Shown: in pieces, positions 36,501 through 51,500 of the stretch
Numbering within the stretch: the first letter of the stretch is position 1
Layout of the letters: the number at the start of each line of letters is the position of its first letter
Origin: Paraescarpia echinospica
Taxonomy: Eukaryota; Annelida; Polychaeta; Sabellida; Siboglinidae
Assembly (NCBI GenBank): GCA_020002185.1
Contig: CM034534.1
Location: 62,924,771 to 62,988,770 of the forward strand
DNA: 64,000 nt
Reading direction: 5' to 3'
Notes under the pieces: generated by a model
Seen by the model: only the letters and a program-made list of their open reading frames with translations
The model's database searches: none
Told to the model about the DNA's origin: nothing
Program-made: the position numbers and the translations under genes

Positions 36501-39500
36501 TTTGTGGACTGCCATTGGCTGTAGAGGGAAAACGTAAAGTAAAGGTATGTTCTTATAACAGAGGAGAGAATTAATTCGCCAAGCTTAACAATGGCAACAA
36601 GAAGACTTCAACTCAAAATCTCTTGATTGACAGTCTGATGCTCTGATTACTTTGCTACAGCGCCCCACATTTCCTACAGTTTGTCTACACACTATTGACA
36701 CTACTCACCCATGGTCTCTGCCGTCTCTGTGTTCTTGGTGTTTGTGTCTAGGGCAGCAGCAGCCGCAACAGCATTGCCTGCAACATTATCGACATGGCTA
36801 AGTGAGCGTATGTCTGATCAATAGCTGCTATTTTAAAATAATTTTAGTGTAAAAAGTAGTTTGAGTTGGTAATAGCAAATAACATAACAAAATTGAGAGC
36901 AAAAGTTTACTGCTAAGCTCTCATGAAAAACACCACTGTGGCTCATATATGGATGTTTGATGTAGATTTGCATAACTCATTACAAGAAGAACACAAGCAG
37001 AGTATTGTAATTAATGATGAGAGCTAACAAAAACTGGCTGGACTTAGCCAAAATTATGGACCCATCTGGAAACTCACAAACTGCCCTTTATAAACACTGT
37101 ATATTTCAAAGTGCCTTTTTAGGGTAAAAACAACTGCATACATTTAAAGGGAAAAAATACATCAGTTAGTTTTTGATATCATAAATAGTATTAATATTGT
37201 TTTCATTAAGCCATAAATCCAGCTTAGCGGATTGATGCACTGTGCAATAAAGCTAACAAATGTTAATTTAAAACATAAATAAATAATTAAATAAATAGAT
37301 AAAAACATTAACAAAAACACTGGTATGACAGATATTATAATAAAAAATCACAAAAAAATGTGCATCACAATAAAATTCATTTATAATAACTAATAAAACG
37401 ATGAGTCTTAAACAACTTGATAAGATTGTCTAATTATAAAAAAAACTATTTCATTTACTTCTAAGAGGCAACCACTGACCGGTGACGACATAGACACTCG
37501 GTTATACAAGAACGTGACAGAGGCGACCACTGATCAGTGATAAAGTAGTCAAAGAGACACTCTCAGTTGTACAAGAATGTGACAGAGGCGACCACTGACC
37601 AGTGACAACGTAGTCAAAGAGATATTCGCGGTTGTACAAGAATATGACAGAGGTGACCACTGACAAAGTAGTCAAAGAGACACTCGCGGTTGTACAAGAA
37701 TGTGACAGAGGTGACCACTGACAAAGTAGTCAAAGAGACACTCGCGGTTGTACAAGAATGTGACAGAGGTGACCACTGACCAGTGACAACGTAGTCAAAG
37801 AGACACTCGCGGTTGTCTCCACAAGTCTTCTCTGCCTCGGCCCTCTCTTTGGCAGTCATTTTGTCAATGACCTCATCGAGGAAGAGAGGAGTGAAGTCCA
37901 CTATATTGTAGGTGCTGTAACCCGTGTACCCGGCGTAATGGAACAGTGTTTCCGTCTGGCTGATTCTCCCTGGTGAATATAACACCCAGACATTTTGACG
38001 GTTACCAGTGTGTGGGTGTGTGGCAGGTTCTTAGTCAAACACAATTAGCTTGTACAGAATCAGAATAATTTATTCGACCATAAAATACATATTACATACA
38101 AGAAATGTATGGTCAGGGAGACTCTCATTAAGGCATTATGCATGCCGCTAACATAAGAGCCATCCTGTTGTTAAATGTATAATTTTAATACAAAGTTATA
38201 ATATATCAACAATGATAGTATTAAATATGATTTTATACGTAATAGGTATTAATTGTGTGTGTTTAACAGTAACTCACTCACTCACTCGCTAACTTTAACT
38301 AACTACTAACATTAACTAACATCAAACAAGCAAATAATACACTAGAATAATAATATATAAATTACACTAATGTTAAAATAAAACTGACATTTACTCTAGT
38401 TAAATATTAAAATAATTAATAATACCAATTAATATTAATTAACAGTATAATAGTTATACTTATATTAATTAAAACAAAATATAATTACTTAACCCAAATT
38501 TTTTTTTTAAATACTAACAGTACAAAATACAATTGTCTTATACGTTACAAGACACTGTAATGGTGATTCGTTCTGTATAATCATAACTAAACAACACACA
38601 GTTTACAAACCTTTTATGTTGGAAGGTTTATCTTATTTTCAAATTTCAGTTAGTACAAATATAACAGTTTGGGATAAAACATTCAGTTTCATAATTCCTT
38701 ATGTTAATAGTTAAACTGAAACTGTAATTTATTTTATTTTCTTATGAAAATATATATTTTATAATTTTCTTGAGTTGAATGCTAGTCATGTTGTTTTGTA
38801 TATTTGTTAGCTGAAATAGTTGTACAGCTAATATATAAATACGTATGTATTTAATATATATAATTTAATAATATTTTTTTCTCTTTTTTATTGTCAGAAA
38901 AATGGATTGACAAATATGATGTATAAATCTGAAATGAAAGCACCGTGTTAGTTATTGCACACGATGTAAATACGGTAGCTTCTTCGCAGAATCTTTGTTT
39001 TTTGTGAAATGTAAACCTGTAGTCATATTACTATATATACACAGAAATAACTTTCAAGTATGTATATGTATGTGTGCGATTTATATGTGTATAATTAAAT
39101 CTTATCATATCACAGTAATAATGGTTAATGAAGCAAAATGCTTAACCTTGTATTGCACTGTTTTACTGCTGTACTTTATATAAACAAAAACTTTAGCTTC
39201 TCACTGAACTTATCTTAATACATGTATTCGTTCTGTTGCTGTGAAATGCATTAGTATGTTACTACGGATACTCAGGTAATATATATGTGGCTTATAAAAC
39301 CGTTTTAATACTGTATGCTCTACACCTCTCCCACGACAAGGTCTTCTTGCATTCATTATGCAAATCATTCTTATTTTATGTTATTTTTTTATATATATAC
39401 CAAACTACAAGATGTCTATCTCAAACTGTTTTCACATTTACATGTTTAATCAATCTCACATTTACGTTCAGTGCATTACGTCTATAAAACTTACGACAGG

Positions 39501-42500
39501 CAATGCCATAAGTATATTTCATTATCGGTATATGCATATATCACAATTTGTTGAACACTTATTTACACATACAAATATAATAACAAATACATATGATAAA
39601 TACCAAATTATATAAAGGCATGACATTAGACGATACGTTCCTCTCCTTTTTAGGAGGTATTCATAACAATGACTTAATTAATATCTTAGACACAAATGAT
39701 GTTGAAAATTATGAACCTCAACTAATACGTCGGTCATCATATTATGACTTTGATAAGTTTAGCAAACTCACACAGATAAACACTACGCGTTTTAGTATCC
39801 TAAGCACTAACATTCAATCAATAAATTCTAAATTTAACGAACTGGAAGCTTTTGTAGAAGAGCTAAGTAGTAACAATTTTAAATTTAATGTCATCTGCTT
39901 ACAAGAAACTTGGAAATCAGAAAACGATGACCTATCACAGTTTTCCTTACATGGTTATGAATGTTTAGCTCAAGGTAAGACGTGCAGTAGCAAAGGAGGG
40001 CTAATAGTATATGTTGACAACAAATATAGATCAGAGGTTATATTAAATGTAAACATGTATGAACACTGGGAAGGGATGATAGTCCAAATAAATGGTGGTA
40101 ATCTATCTAAGAGCATAACCATTGGAAACATATATAGACCTCCACGAACTTCTAATGATAACTTAAATGCTTTTATAAATGAATTTACTTCTATAATATC
40201 ATCAATGGAAAACAACTGTAATAACAATCTCATTATTACAGGAGATTTTAATATAAATTAGCTTAAATTAAATGAAAATGATGCATATAGTAACTTTTTT
40301 GACACCATAATATCACACAGCCTTTACCCGCAAATTACTCTTCCTACTAGATTTACTAGAACAAATGGTACTTTAATAGATAATTTCTTTTGTAAACTTA
40401 ATAAATCTATATTGGAGAGTACTGCAGGGATTTTAATCAAAAAATTTTCTGATCATCAGCCGTATTTTATATTCATCAACGTCTCATTAAAGACTGAATC
40501 TCCACCTAAATATGTTAAAATAAATATACTAAATGAAGAGGCAATGCATAAAGTTAAACACGAAATAAAATCAAATGAGATATACAATAAGCTAAATAAA
40601 AATATAAATGCAGACACAAATTTAAATTATGATATAATCTACGAAGAAATTATACGGGCAAAAAATAAGCATATGCAAACTAAGCTGGTGAAATTTAATA
40701 AATATAAACATAAAAGATCAACGTGGATTACACAAGGATTGCTAAAATCTATTCAATATCGAGACAAACTCTATAAACAATTAAAATTGACCCAACCAAA
40801 TTCGACAAGCTATGAAGCTATTAATATTAATCTAAAAACTTATAATACGATATTAAAGAAAAATATTCGTGCAGCCAAACAAGTGTATTTTGAACAAAGA
40901 TTTAATCGATTTAAATATGATATAAAAAATACCTGGAAAGTTATTAATGAATTTCTTTCAAAAAATCGTACAAACGTAGATTACCATTATTTTTTATAGA
41001 AAATGGTACAAAAATAACTGATAAAAAGGATATTGCAAACATAATTATTTTACAAATATAGGTCAGACCATCGCACAAGGTATTAAATATAAAGGTAACA
41101 AAAACTATAGTTATTATTTAAACAAAAACATTAATTCTGTATTTACGTTTCAGAGTATTGATGAAGAGACTGTTAGGAACACTATTAATAATCTTCCCAC
41201 AAAAAACAGCTGTGGATTTGATGGCATTTCTTCAAAATTTCTTAAGATAATTGAGCCTGCAATTATCAAATCATTAACGCTGTTAATAAACCAAGTTTTA
41301 AAATCCGGGATATTCCCAGACAAACTAAAAATTGCAAAAGTTATTCCTATATTTAAGAAAGACGATCCATCTTTATTTGAAAATTACAGACCAATTTCCC
41401 TTCTTCCCACAATTTCTAAAGTGTTAGAGAAATTAATTTTTATTCAATTATATTCATATTTCAATGATATGAAGCTTTTATTTGATAATCAATATGGTTT
41501 TAGAGCAAAATATTCAACGGAATTTGCTGCGCTTGAGCTAATAGATAGAATTATAACTCAAATGGATAATAATGATGAACCAATTAATGTATTTCTCGAC
41601 CTTTCTAAGGCGTTTGATACTATTGACCATAACATTTTACTTAACAAATTAACTTACTATGGCCTAAATGGTTCAACTTTGCAGTTATTCAGAAGTTACT
41701 TACAAAACAGGAAACAATACACTGAATTTGAACAAATAAATTCAGACATCTTACCTATAACAATCGGCGTCCCACAAGGTTCAATCCTTGGACCACTATT
41801 ATTTATCATTTACATAAATGATTTCTCACAAGCTAGTAAAATATTTAATTTCGTCATGTACGCTGATGACACCACATTATCTAGCTCTTTAAAATGTCTT
41901 AACAACAACAACACACGCAACAAAAGTACAGAATCCTTAATAAATGAAGAACTTTTTAAAGTTAATGAATGGCTAAACATAAATAAATTATCTTTAAATA
42001 AAAGCAAATCAAAATACATGATTTTTCATATGCCTAATAAACGCACGCAGACTCTTACGCTTAAAATAGATAATATAAATATTGAAAGAGTATATGAATT
42101 TAACTTTCTAGGATTGACTTTAGACACTAACCTAAATTGGAAAAAACACACTGAGAAAATTTCAAATAAGTGCTCCAAAACAATTGGCATAATAAACAGA
42201 TTAAAATATGTATTACCTTTAGATATAAAAGTGTTGTTATATAACACTTTAATATTATCTCATATCAATTATTGTACCATGGTTTGGGGATACCAAATAA
42301 ATAGAATTACAAAAATAAAAAAAAAGCCGTTCAAATAATAACCTTAAACAAATATAACTCACACACGGAACCACTTTTAAAAAAACTTAAATTACTAAAA
42401 GTAGAAGACATATTAAAGTTACATGAATTAAAATTTTACTTTAAATACATCCATAAAATGTTACCTCCTTATTTACTTAACTGGCAAATTATCCCAAGTG

Positions 42501-45500
42501 TAAACATACATAATTATAATACTCGTGAAAAAAATTATATACATACTTTTAGAACTAAGCATGAATTTGCAATGAAATGTCTCAAATACAGCCTACCACA
42601 TGCTATAAATTACACCCCCGATATAATCAAAGACAAAATATATACTCACAGTTTGCGAGGCTTCTCATTTTATATAAAAACATACTTGTTACACAAATAT
42701 AATGATTCATGCACTCTATCAAATTGCTACACATGTCAACAGAACCATTAAATACAATACATTTGATGCTAGCTTCAGGCAACCAGCACACATACAAACT
42801 TACATTCTCACATAAAACAAGCATGAGATAGACACCTTGTAAAATGACCACATAAATTATCACGTAAATAGGGTGGCTCCTATGATAGCGACAATTGTGT
42901 CTTAATAGGAGTCACCGACCCCGATTGAATAAGCTATATGATTAATATCTATGGTACACCAATACCATAATAACTGTACATGCGTTTGTCTGTATTTTCC
43001 GAATAGTATGTTGAACATATAATTATATACGTTTATGTATGTCTGCATAATGTTTATATTTGGTGTTTATTACAGCATAAGTGATGTTCAAAAAACAATT
43101 AATTGTGTACCTATATGGGGTCAAATAAACGTTTACTTACTTACTTACTTATGAAGTATTTTTCAAAGTATATTGAAAAGCTTTGGAGAGAATGAGTATA
43201 AATCTTATTTCCGAATTCAGTTGGTACATTGTTAACAGTGTGAATAATCGAATGTCTAATGCAATTAGTGGCAAAATTATTATTTACTTGGTTTATGTAG
43301 ATATTATTACTGTTTCTGGTATGATAGTTATGAATGTTTGAATTATGTACAATGGGCGTAGTATTAAAGTATTCTGGTAATTTTTTATTTACAAGTTTAA
43401 AATAGACTTTTAGTTGGAGTTTAAAAAATATCATCCAGCTTTAAAAGATTCATGTTCTTGAAAATTGGTTTGATATGTGCATTATATTTAGAAGATGTTA
43501 TAGATGTAAGAGATTTCTTTTGTAGTTTTTGTAAACGATTTGTTTGACATCCTCATGCCAGTATTCTGTATTTGAGATGAGATAATAAAATCTTAATTTC
43601 CGTAATGATATCTTGGGGCATTCATTCGGTTAATAAACAACCTCTCTTGGGAGGGCTCAACACAGAGAGGGATGCAGGCCCAGGACTATGTCCGGTCACG
43701 CGAACATATCCGGGCCTCGCAGCCAATCCTCTCGGTGTCACAACTTGCCCCAGAGAGATCCAGCCGGGCTGTTCCATTTACCAAAGTTTTATAATAAAAT
43801 AATGCTTATACCTTAATGTATGTGTTGATGTTGTTCTGTCATAAAGATACAGTCAACATCATCGTCGTCTAAAATATTGCATGTGTTAAGACCATTCCTG
43901 ATGTCTAACATTTCCGATAATATATGTTCACGTTCGATATTGTTACGATGGACAAACCAGCCTGCCACACACGGCCTATATCTACGTAGACATTTCATAC
44001 ATTGCATCACATTCACTTAATATATAATGGTAGTTTGCGCTACAATTTTAAAATTAAAGCATTATACATTTTGAGTAAAATGTTGCAAAGTAGAATGTGT
44101 TTTAATTTATTAAAAATCCCAATAGTCTGAGATTTTGTTAGCTATTCTATTTACATTATTTTTCCAACACGTGTTTGTTAATAGTAATTAAGGCCTAGAA
44201 AACTGAAATATCAACCAAAAATAATTCAATACCATTCCTTTTAATTTTGGGTAGTTATGTTTTTTAAGGGTATGAAATATCATGCTTTTTAACATTAAGT
44301 GAAAACTGATTAACTTACAACCATGTTGTTACTTTCCTTATGTCATAGTTTATATTTTGACCGATGTTGCTATCATTTATATCATTAAAAGCATTTTGAT
44401 TGCTAGTTAAGGTAGAATCATCAGCAAATATGATTGTATTGAACAATGTAGTAGCACTGGCTAGGTCGTTTATATCAATGATAAATAAAAGGGTTCCAAG
44501 AATTGATCCCTAGGGGACTCGAGTTTTGATATCTATTGTTTCTGACTCGAGCGATCGGGAAATTGAACAGCGGCTGAGCCAGCGGGCAAGACGGCATACC
44601 GGCTGAATTCTTCAAATGCACGGCTGGCCTGCTAGCAGACACGATTGCCAGCATTTTCAACGATGCGCTGGAAAAACACGAACCGCTCGACCTAGGCAAA
44701 GGTGTGCTCGTATTGATACAGAAGCCGGGCAAAATGATAGGTCCACTAAGGAGTGTGCGTCCGATAGTTTTACTATCAGTACTCCGAAAGACACTGTCTC
44801 TCATCGTTCTATCGAGGATCGCGCCGAAAGTTAACGACTACCTGTCACCGTCGCAATCGGGATTCCGACGCGGACGCAGCACGGCCGACGTAGTCTTCAA
44901 GTATCATTGGCTCTGTGCTAAAGCGCAGCGTCAGCACGTATCAATCGAATTCCTCGGCATCGACCTGAGTCACGCCTTCGACACCATACGTCGTGACAAG
45001 CTGCTTGATACGCTACAAACATTATTCGGCGAGTCGGAACTGCGGATGATTCGCTTCCTACTCACTGCCATGTCACTCGAGCCGCGTCTTTTAACAGGCG
45101 ATTGTTATTCATTCGCCACATCCACCTGGACGCCGCAAGGTGACAGCCTCAGCCCGGTGTTATCCATTGTGTACCTCGAAGCGGCACTCCGTGACCGTCA
45201 TTCGCGCCTCCCGACACGTCCACCAGCCGATACGGACTTCGTCAGCTCTTCTCATTCGTCCTCAACGAGGTCGAGCGCATCGCGCCAGCTCGTTTGGCGG
45301 AGTAGTGGCTGCTGACAATCAACGTGTCGAAAACAGAACGAACAAGTATCAGCCGACACACTGACCGCATTCAGGAAGAGTGGCGTATGAAACGCAAGCT
45401 TGAATCGCTCCTCGGTGAAGCCAAAGGCATCGCTCGCCAAAAGCAGCTGGCCAACGTCGCCTTCCGCAAGCTGTGGACACTGTGGTTTAGGCGATCACAG

Positions 45501-48500
45501 ATCTCTCTACAGCTGCGGCTACACGCATCCTTCGTTGTGCCCGTGCTGACGTACAACATGGGTACATGGGGACTCACGAAATCAGAACTAGATCGTCTGG
45601 ATGCGTACCACCGTCGTCATCTACGCCAGATCATCGGCATCTGTTGGCCACATCGCATTTCCAACGAGGCACTGTACCACTGTTGCCGATGCCGTCCCAT
45701 CAGCGAAGCTGTCATAACTGCAAGATGGAGTCTATTCGGGCACGTGCTCCGTATGCCACCAGATGCACCCGCTCAGCGAGCGATCGACAACTATTTCGCC
45801 TTGGACACAGGTGTCACGACATACATGGGTCGACCGCGAACGACTGCCGACAGCGTTGTGTGCGGACCTGCGATGCAGAGGTCGTACGCTATGTTGCCGT
45901 GCCGACGTCCTGCGCGCACTTGACCGTGAACAGTGGCGATAATTGGGGCTGGTCATTTCAAAATAAGAAAGCATCATATGAATCCATGGAATTGACCTTT
46001 TTAAATTATTTATATTTTTATTACTTTTTAGTGCAATTTCTACTGAGTATTTTTTTACTTTTTTATCATATGGACATTTTAATTATACATGCATCTATTC
46101 ATTTCAATATTTTAATTAATTTATATATATATCTATTTATTCCACTTCTACAAAAGAACTGTGATGGTACATTTTGTGCGGGATGGCACAAGCGAAACAG
46201 ACGCGAACTACATCATGTCTGCCACGCGAAAGTGCACATAATAATAATTGTTTCTGACTCAGTAAGAGAAAAATCAACATATTGTTTGCGATTTGTTAAA
46301 TAAATTCAAAGAAGACTTAAGACAGTGCCTTTAATACAATAATAGTTCGTATAATAGAATTTTGTGATCCAATATATCAAAAGCTTTTGATAGATCAAGA
46401 TAAATATTGAAAGTGATTTCGCCATTATCCATTTGCTGTATTATTCTGTTAATCATTTCAAGGGCTGCTAATTCTAAATCCATATTGGTTATTGTAATAT
46501 AGTTTATTTCGTTGGAAATGGTTATGAATCTGTTCAAATATAACTTTTTCAAATACCTTGGAGATTGCAGGAAACAAAAAAACAGGACGATACTCGCATA
46601 GTTGTCGAAAACTGTATTATCATCTTTTTTGTAAATTGGTATTACTCTGGCTAACTTTAGTTTTCAGGAAATATGCTAGTAGATAAAAACTGATTTATAA
46701 TTAAAGTAATCGATTCACACAATTCTTCTTTGATTTGCTTCAATAACTGTACAGATACGTCATCACTACCGTAACTGGATTTTGACTTGAGACCATCAAA
46801 TATCCAGCTGGTAATTTCTACATCTATAGGCACGAATGTAAGGCTGTTAATACTCGGGGATTTTAAATAATCTTTATAGTTGTTATAATTTGGAGTGGAA
46901 ATAACAGATGCAAGATTATTTCCAATATTAACAAAATATAAGTTAAATTGGTTAGCTATTGTGGATTTATTATTAATAAGGTTTCCATTAATTTGAAAAT
47001 GATTAGGGCTATTCCAGAAATTATTGTACTCCCGGAGGCATTTTTTTGCCCCCACCACCCTCAAGCAATAATTTTCCCCTTCCCCAACCCCCCTGAAGCA
47101 TTTTTTTATTAATCTCACAATTCGCCAACCACCCCATGTTAAAAAATGGGCCAAGTGACCCTGAAGTCCTTTGGACTAATAAGTCTATATGTGACCCCGG
47201 CTGACCAAATGAGTGATAAGTCGGAAAAATTGTAACATTGTTTTCTTACATCCTTGTAAAGGTTTGGCAGGGTGCTTTACACGGTTTCAAAAAATATGAC
47301 TGCTACAAAAATTGGCAAAGTTATGGAGCATTGAACATGGTAGGGATCAAAAAGTGAAAATGAAGAAAACGGCTGTTGAAGTTTTACATTATATATGCAA
47401 ATGGATTGCATGGAAATATTACATGCACAACATTCAAATGTGGCACACAGTATGTAATATGTATGTTATGTTGCAATGATACACTGGAAGTACAAATGTC
47501 TTTATGTGTAAAACTAAGAGGACAGATTATTTGAGAGCAAAAGGTAGACTCACTGTTTGACACAGTTTAAAACCTACAGGTAACTGTCCAGTTTAACAGG
47601 GGTCTAGTGGCTTAATGATGTCTGTTGACACAAGCTACTGCCAGTGACCAATTACAGATTAGTCAGTTTCCATCAAACAATAGCAGGCAGAGAATCTTAG
47701 CTCCACAGCTGGGTGTAATACACAACAAGTGATAAATATATGATACACTGGAAGTACAAATGTGCTGCTACACAAATGTATAAAGTTATGCCAGAGTATG
47801 TCTTTATGTATAAAATTAAGAGGACAGATTATTTGAGAGCAAAAGGTAGTCTAAAGAAAATAAAAAATGGGTCAGCTGGACGGTGATAGACCGTTTGAAC
47901 TTGAAGCCTTTGTCAAACTTTTGTCTCGACTTCACCGAAGGCGGTGTCCTGCTGTCAGAACTTCGAAGGTGTTACTTACCTAACTTACAGGTCTTTGTCA
48001 GTAAGAATAATGGGATGATAATTTACACCAACGTTGTTTCCTGTAGAAGTCATTGTGTAGGATATATTAGCATTAGTCGTGACAATTCAAAAATTAGTGC
48101 TATATAATAGTAGTTTGTCAAAATGTAAACAAACTCAAAGACAGTTACAGCTTAGCATTAGCCTGTTCTGAAATATCTTAATGACATAATGATATATTTC
48201 ACATAAATATATAGGGAGCTAATGGAGAGGCCCATCATAATCCATAGCATTACAAAATTAAGTATCTGAAAGTCACACTTCATATATTGAGTGACACATC
48301 TCATACTGTCTTTCTGGACTGTCGCAATGTCCAATAGTTTCCTATCACAACCCTTGTGTACAATATACCAAAGCTATATATTTCCAACACCATATGTATT
48401 ATCACTGGATAGGTAATTAAATAATCTTTCAGATGAATGCAACTTGTAGCAGCAGAAAATGAAGCATACAAAAGTTACACTGCAAACAATGACATGCATT

Positions 48501-51500
48501 CTCAAAATTTGATTCATTCAAAAATTAGTGCTGTATAATAGTAGTTTGTCAAAATGTAAACAAACTCAAAGACAGTTGCATCTTACTGTCCACCAAGCAG
48601 TAGCAGAGCAGTTTTATAATAATAATAATCCACAAGTTAAGTGGCAGTGATCTTCCTTTTATCATTCATGTGATGTTTATTGTGAGCATGGCAGACAAAT
48701 GGTTATCATACGTAGACAGGTACAGAAATAAACTGACATTTTCTATAAAAAGGACACGTTTGCCTATCAATGGCATGTATTTCCTATTGTTGCTGTTTCT
48801 GCCTGGCAGAAATCAAACAATCCTGTAGGTAATTATTAATCAAATGTTTTTTGGTGAATCATAGTTACAGGTCATTAAGGGTTATGATGGAAGTAAAATG
48901 TTTACATGTTTACTGTTCACTGAAAAAACCAGCCCCACAGAACTAATTAGAGTTATTGTTAAGATGTTTAACCTAGTTCCATTATCTGACATTGTGCCAA
49001 CAGATTGGTGTATTGGGATCATTAAGCCTATATAATTATTATATAAACATAGCAGCAGACACTGGGACAGTGCCACTGCTGCCTGGCTAAATGGATGCAA
49101 TGGTGCTTTGAAGTTAGTTCTTCTGCCAACTATCCTTTTCACACAAGCCTATAGGTTTAGTAGCTGCCAGCACACTACTGAGCCTAGACTACCATGCAGG
49201 TGTGAAAAACGTGCTGATGTATTTGAATTTGACCCACTAATTAACTGTCCACCAAGCAGTAGCAGAACAGTTTATAATAATCCATAAGTTAAGTGGCAGT
49301 GATCTTCCTTTTATCATTCATGTGATGTTTATTGTGAGCAGGGCGGACAAATGGTTATCATACGTAGACAGGTACAGAAAATAACTGACGTTTTCTATAA
49401 AAAGAACACGTTTGCCTATCAATGGCATGTATTTCCTATTGTTGCCGTTTCTGCCCGGCATAAATCAAACAACCCTGTAGGTAATTATTAATCAAATGTT
49501 TTTTTGGTGAATCATAGTTACAGATCATTAAGGGTTATGATGGAAGTAAAATGTTTACAGGTTTACTGTACACTTATTGCACCACCAAGTCTTGCATTTA
49601 GAGGAATAATTATAATAGAAAATAAAATGTCTGCTGCTACAGTAGACCATTTAGTTAAAAAAATTAGCATTTATGGGGACCTTTGAAGCCCTTAGAATGG
49701 TTGAATCAAATACCTTTCTTTTGTTTCCTCTTGTACAAGCAGGCACCAGAAAACGTTTAATTACAGGCAGCACAACCACCCAAAAACCATGATTTTCTCT
49801 GACTACCAACCACCCACAGGTAAACTATTTAGCTAGAACTAACCATCCTGAAGCAAACAAAAAAGTACCACCCCAGAGGGTACGGTAATTTCTGGAATAG
49901 CCCTCAGGAAAAGTTTTTTGGTATCCAAAAAATTACTGATATTGTATATTATGTAGTTGCAAAATGCTTCACTAATTATAGTAATAATTATGAAGGAATT
50001 CGATAAAATAATGTAATTTGAGCAACATTTGTGTATCTACGATTAATCCATTTATAGGCATTGTAAAACGTATATGCACTCATAACTACATATAAATAAA
50101 ATACTATAAATATAGTACTGTATATGTATTACCTCATAAATTTGTACACCTATTATAATTTTCTGACAGTACATTACTTTGTTCTATATTTCTAAATATC
50201 AGTCTATAATAATGCATCTTTGGGTAACATCTCTGTGTGAACAGTATACTAATGTAACTATACATTAATGTAAATGTACACTAATGTAACCATTCACTAA
50301 TGTAAATTAATGTAATTGTACACTAGTGTAACTATACACTAACGTAACCGTACAGTAATGTAACTGTACAGTAACGTAACTGTATACTAATGTAAATGCA
50401 CACTAATGTAACTATACTAATGCAAATGTATACTAATGTAACTGTATACTAATGTAACTGTACACTAATGTAACGGTATACTAATGTAACTGTATACTAA
50501 TGTAACTGTACACTAATGTAACTGTATACTAATGTAACTGTACACTAATGTAACTGTATACTAATGTAACTGTATACTAATGTAATTGTAACTCACAAGT
50601 TTCACCAAACTCGTGAAATATCATCTTTTCGTTTGCGGAGGTGTTGAGGGGTGACATCCCATTGGCAGGGGTGAGGTCATCAGAAGGGTCTTTGTTGAAC
50701 ACCCCCAGGAGCCCCATGGTCTGGTTGAGGTAGTTGTCTGGGGCCGCCACTGTAATGTCCAGTTGAGAGGCATTCAGGCCCACTGTGAGGAAAAACCCTG
50801 AAACCAGAAAACATGACAGAGGTGCTGGGCAGCAGTAATGACATCTAACAATAATTGAGCTAGTGCGTGTACATGTTCGCGCGCGCACGTGCGTGTGTGT
50901 GCTTGTATGTTTGTTCAAAGATGGGAATGTTCAAAGCTACAAATACTTTGTGAAATCATCCCTTGTGTCTGCATGTATCCAAACGACAAAAATTATTGGC
51001 TGAATGTATAAGTGAAATCCATAAATTTCTTCCCTGGATGTTACAAAATCATCAAGTAATCATTTTATTATTCTTAATATAAGATAAGTATTTGAATAAT
51101 CATGAACAAACTGACATTGTCCAGAGAATTAATTGCATCTAGAGTCATTTGCCTGAGGCCGTCTATCAAATCAAATCTATTTAGACACCACATATCTCTA
51201 TAAATAGATTCAGGGGTATTTACAAACTAAAACATGAAGAATACATTACGTAGGTAATATTACAATACATGTATTACATAACATATCACAATAAAAAACG
51301 GACATTTGGATTATCTATATATGCCATATATAATATTAAAAGAATAATTTTATAAAAAGAACAGAAATTACGAAAAAGCCTGATTAAAGAGAAAGGTTTA
51401 CAGTTCCCTCTTAAAAAGTCATCACGTTGAGTTCTTACTTCCAGTGGAAAAAGTGAAAATTGAAGTATTCAGTTCAGTGTGGAATACACGGAATACAACG

